DNA of 64,000 nucleotides, from assembly GCF_004403985.1 (NCBI RefSeq), contig NZ_SOHL01000015.1:309019-373018 (forward strand). Direction: 5' to 3'. The translations under genes were made by a program, and so were the position numbers. The notes under the pieces are model-generated. The model saw only the letters and a list, made by a program, of their open reading frames with translations, was not told the origin of the DNA and made no database searches. The first letter of the stretch is position 1, and each line of letters begins with the position of its first letter. Shown in pieces: positions 63,323-64,000 of the stretch. Origin of the DNA: Cryobacterium gelidum. GTDB lineage: Bacteria > Actinomycetota > Actinomycetes > Actinomycetales > Microbacteriaceae.

Positions 63323-63560
63323 GCGGCTCAGTCGGGAAGTACTGGTTGCCCTCGACCGAAATGGTTTCATCCGACTCTGCCAGCACGACATCATTCCAGA
63401 CTGCTTGATACAAGCTCTGCTGCCTGCGCGTTTTGTGCGTTAACGCCCGCAATTGCTTCGAGTGCAGGTGGCCCACCCGGCTCGGTTTCAGAACCGGGAA
63501 CGTACACAGCGCACGCCCGAGAACGTGAGCATGACCTTGGGTGTGCGCCGCTGTGCTCAG

Positions 63561-63854
63561 TCAGATGTCGTTGGCAGTTTCAAACATTGAGACTTGGGGG
63601 GCGCTGGCTTGCAATGACCCCAGGTCGGTCGCACCCGCACCCGAGCGCCACTCACGGTAGGCCGCTTCAGCGTCGGCCGACGCCCATCTCTCCAGCACGA
63701 TCATGTGGGCGGGATCTTCACAATCAAGCAACACGTCGACGCCCAGACATCCGTCAAATGCTCGGGTCCCGGCGAGGATGTCTCGCAGCATGGCTGGCGC
63801 ACCGAGAACGGCGTCCGGTTTCAGGTGAAGGTCAAGAAGAACTGTCAGGGCCAT
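63561..63854 (-). CDS. Antibiotic biosynthesis monooxygenase (ABM) family protein
   Basis: This 97-residue protein has a ferredoxin-like alpha+beta fold. LTVLLDLHLKPDAV, LRDILAGTRAFDGCLGVDVL and MIVLERWASADAEAAYREW are the typical ABM strands and helix. Such small proteins are quinol monooxygenases or stress proteins. I chose the ATG at 63854 because GGAG precedes it. The downstream 63423-63560 stretch, which lies towards the ATP-grasp fragment, has no gene. Confidence 0.85.
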   Translation of the reverse strand: MALTVLLDLHLKPDAVLGAPAMLRDILAGTRAFDGCLGVDVLLDCEDPAHMIVLERWASADAEAAYREWRSGAGATDLGSLQASAPQVSMFETANDI

Positions 63855-63898
63855 GGGAACTCCACTTCGTATCAGGGGGCGAGGGTCGGGCGTGGTGC

Positions 63899-64000
63899 TT
63901 AGAAGTTGAGGATCTGGTAGCCCTCGACGGCGAGAGAACGGATACTTGCTTCGCCCTTGTACTCCGTGAGCAGCGGCCACCCGCCGGCCTCGACAGCGTC
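63899..64000 (-). CDS. C-terminal part of an unidentified protein (window edge)
   Basis: A frame open to the right edge ends at 63899 with EYKGEASIRSLAVEGYQILNF. About 33 residues are visible. The gene precedes the ABM gene on the same strand by 45 bases, so the two may be co-transcribed. The fragment is too short to identify the family. Confidence 0.6.
   Translation of the reverse strand, partial: DAVEAGGWPLLTEYKGEASIRSLAVEGYQILNF

Overview
The window is high-GC DNA with dense, short-spaced genes, frequent GTG starts, ATGA stop/start overlaps, coenzyme F420 enzymes and a relative of a mycothiol-dependent nitroreductase. This points to an actinobacterium, most likely of the family Microbacteriaceae. 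The family-level call is inference. No rRNA, tRNA or CRISPR array was seen.

Layout. 1-9.1 kb holds a zinc-ribbon membrane protein cut by the left edge, an alpha/beta hydrolase, an AEC carrier coupled to a fumarylacetoacetase-family hydrolase, a glutaryl-CoA dehydrogenase-like enzyme, PutP, a secreted phosphoesterase and exonuclease III. 9.2-15.7 kb is a coenzyme F420 block: Fgd-like dehydrogenase, CofE and CofC on the plus strand, facing a minus-strand operon that encodes a binding protein, permease, ATPase and CofD. CofD is translationally coupled to the transporter. 15.9-22.3 kb is a reductive pyrimidine or hydantoin catabolic operon (amidohydrolase, dihydropyrimidinase, LLM oxidoreductase, aminotransferase, methylmalonate-semialdehyde dehydrogenase) followed by a LysR regulator. 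23.4-29.4 kb has a 39-residue membrane peptide and an IclR-controlled cluster with a maleate isomerase-like enzyme, two transporters and an ArgE-like peptidase.

29.5-47.4 kb is mostly core genome: pyrE, a septum-formation-like protein, a HAD phosphatase, an mntH-mntR operon with a candidate operator, an ABC-2 exporter with a frameshifted ATPase, a SpoU methylase, purA, an acetyltransferase, a DMT transporter, chorismate mutase, an SDR, purL and two CNNM/CBS proteins. 47.6-64 kb is accessory and partly decayed. It contains a transposase remnant, an RHS remnant, a truncated acetyltransferase, a membrane gene with an in-frame stop and a frameshifted ATP-grasp-like fragment. These lie around intact genes: an amidase, a two-module Lrp regulator, a paired membrane system with two M20 hydrolases, an ArsR-MFS pair, RidA, a DsbA-like protein, SRPBCC and ABM proteins.

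The two most interesting points are the F420-precursor uptake operon that ends in CofD, and the flavin/F420-type oxidoreductase inside a pyrimidine-degradation operon that shows no dihydropyrimidine dehydrogenase. Functions rest on motif recognition and gene order; no database search was run.
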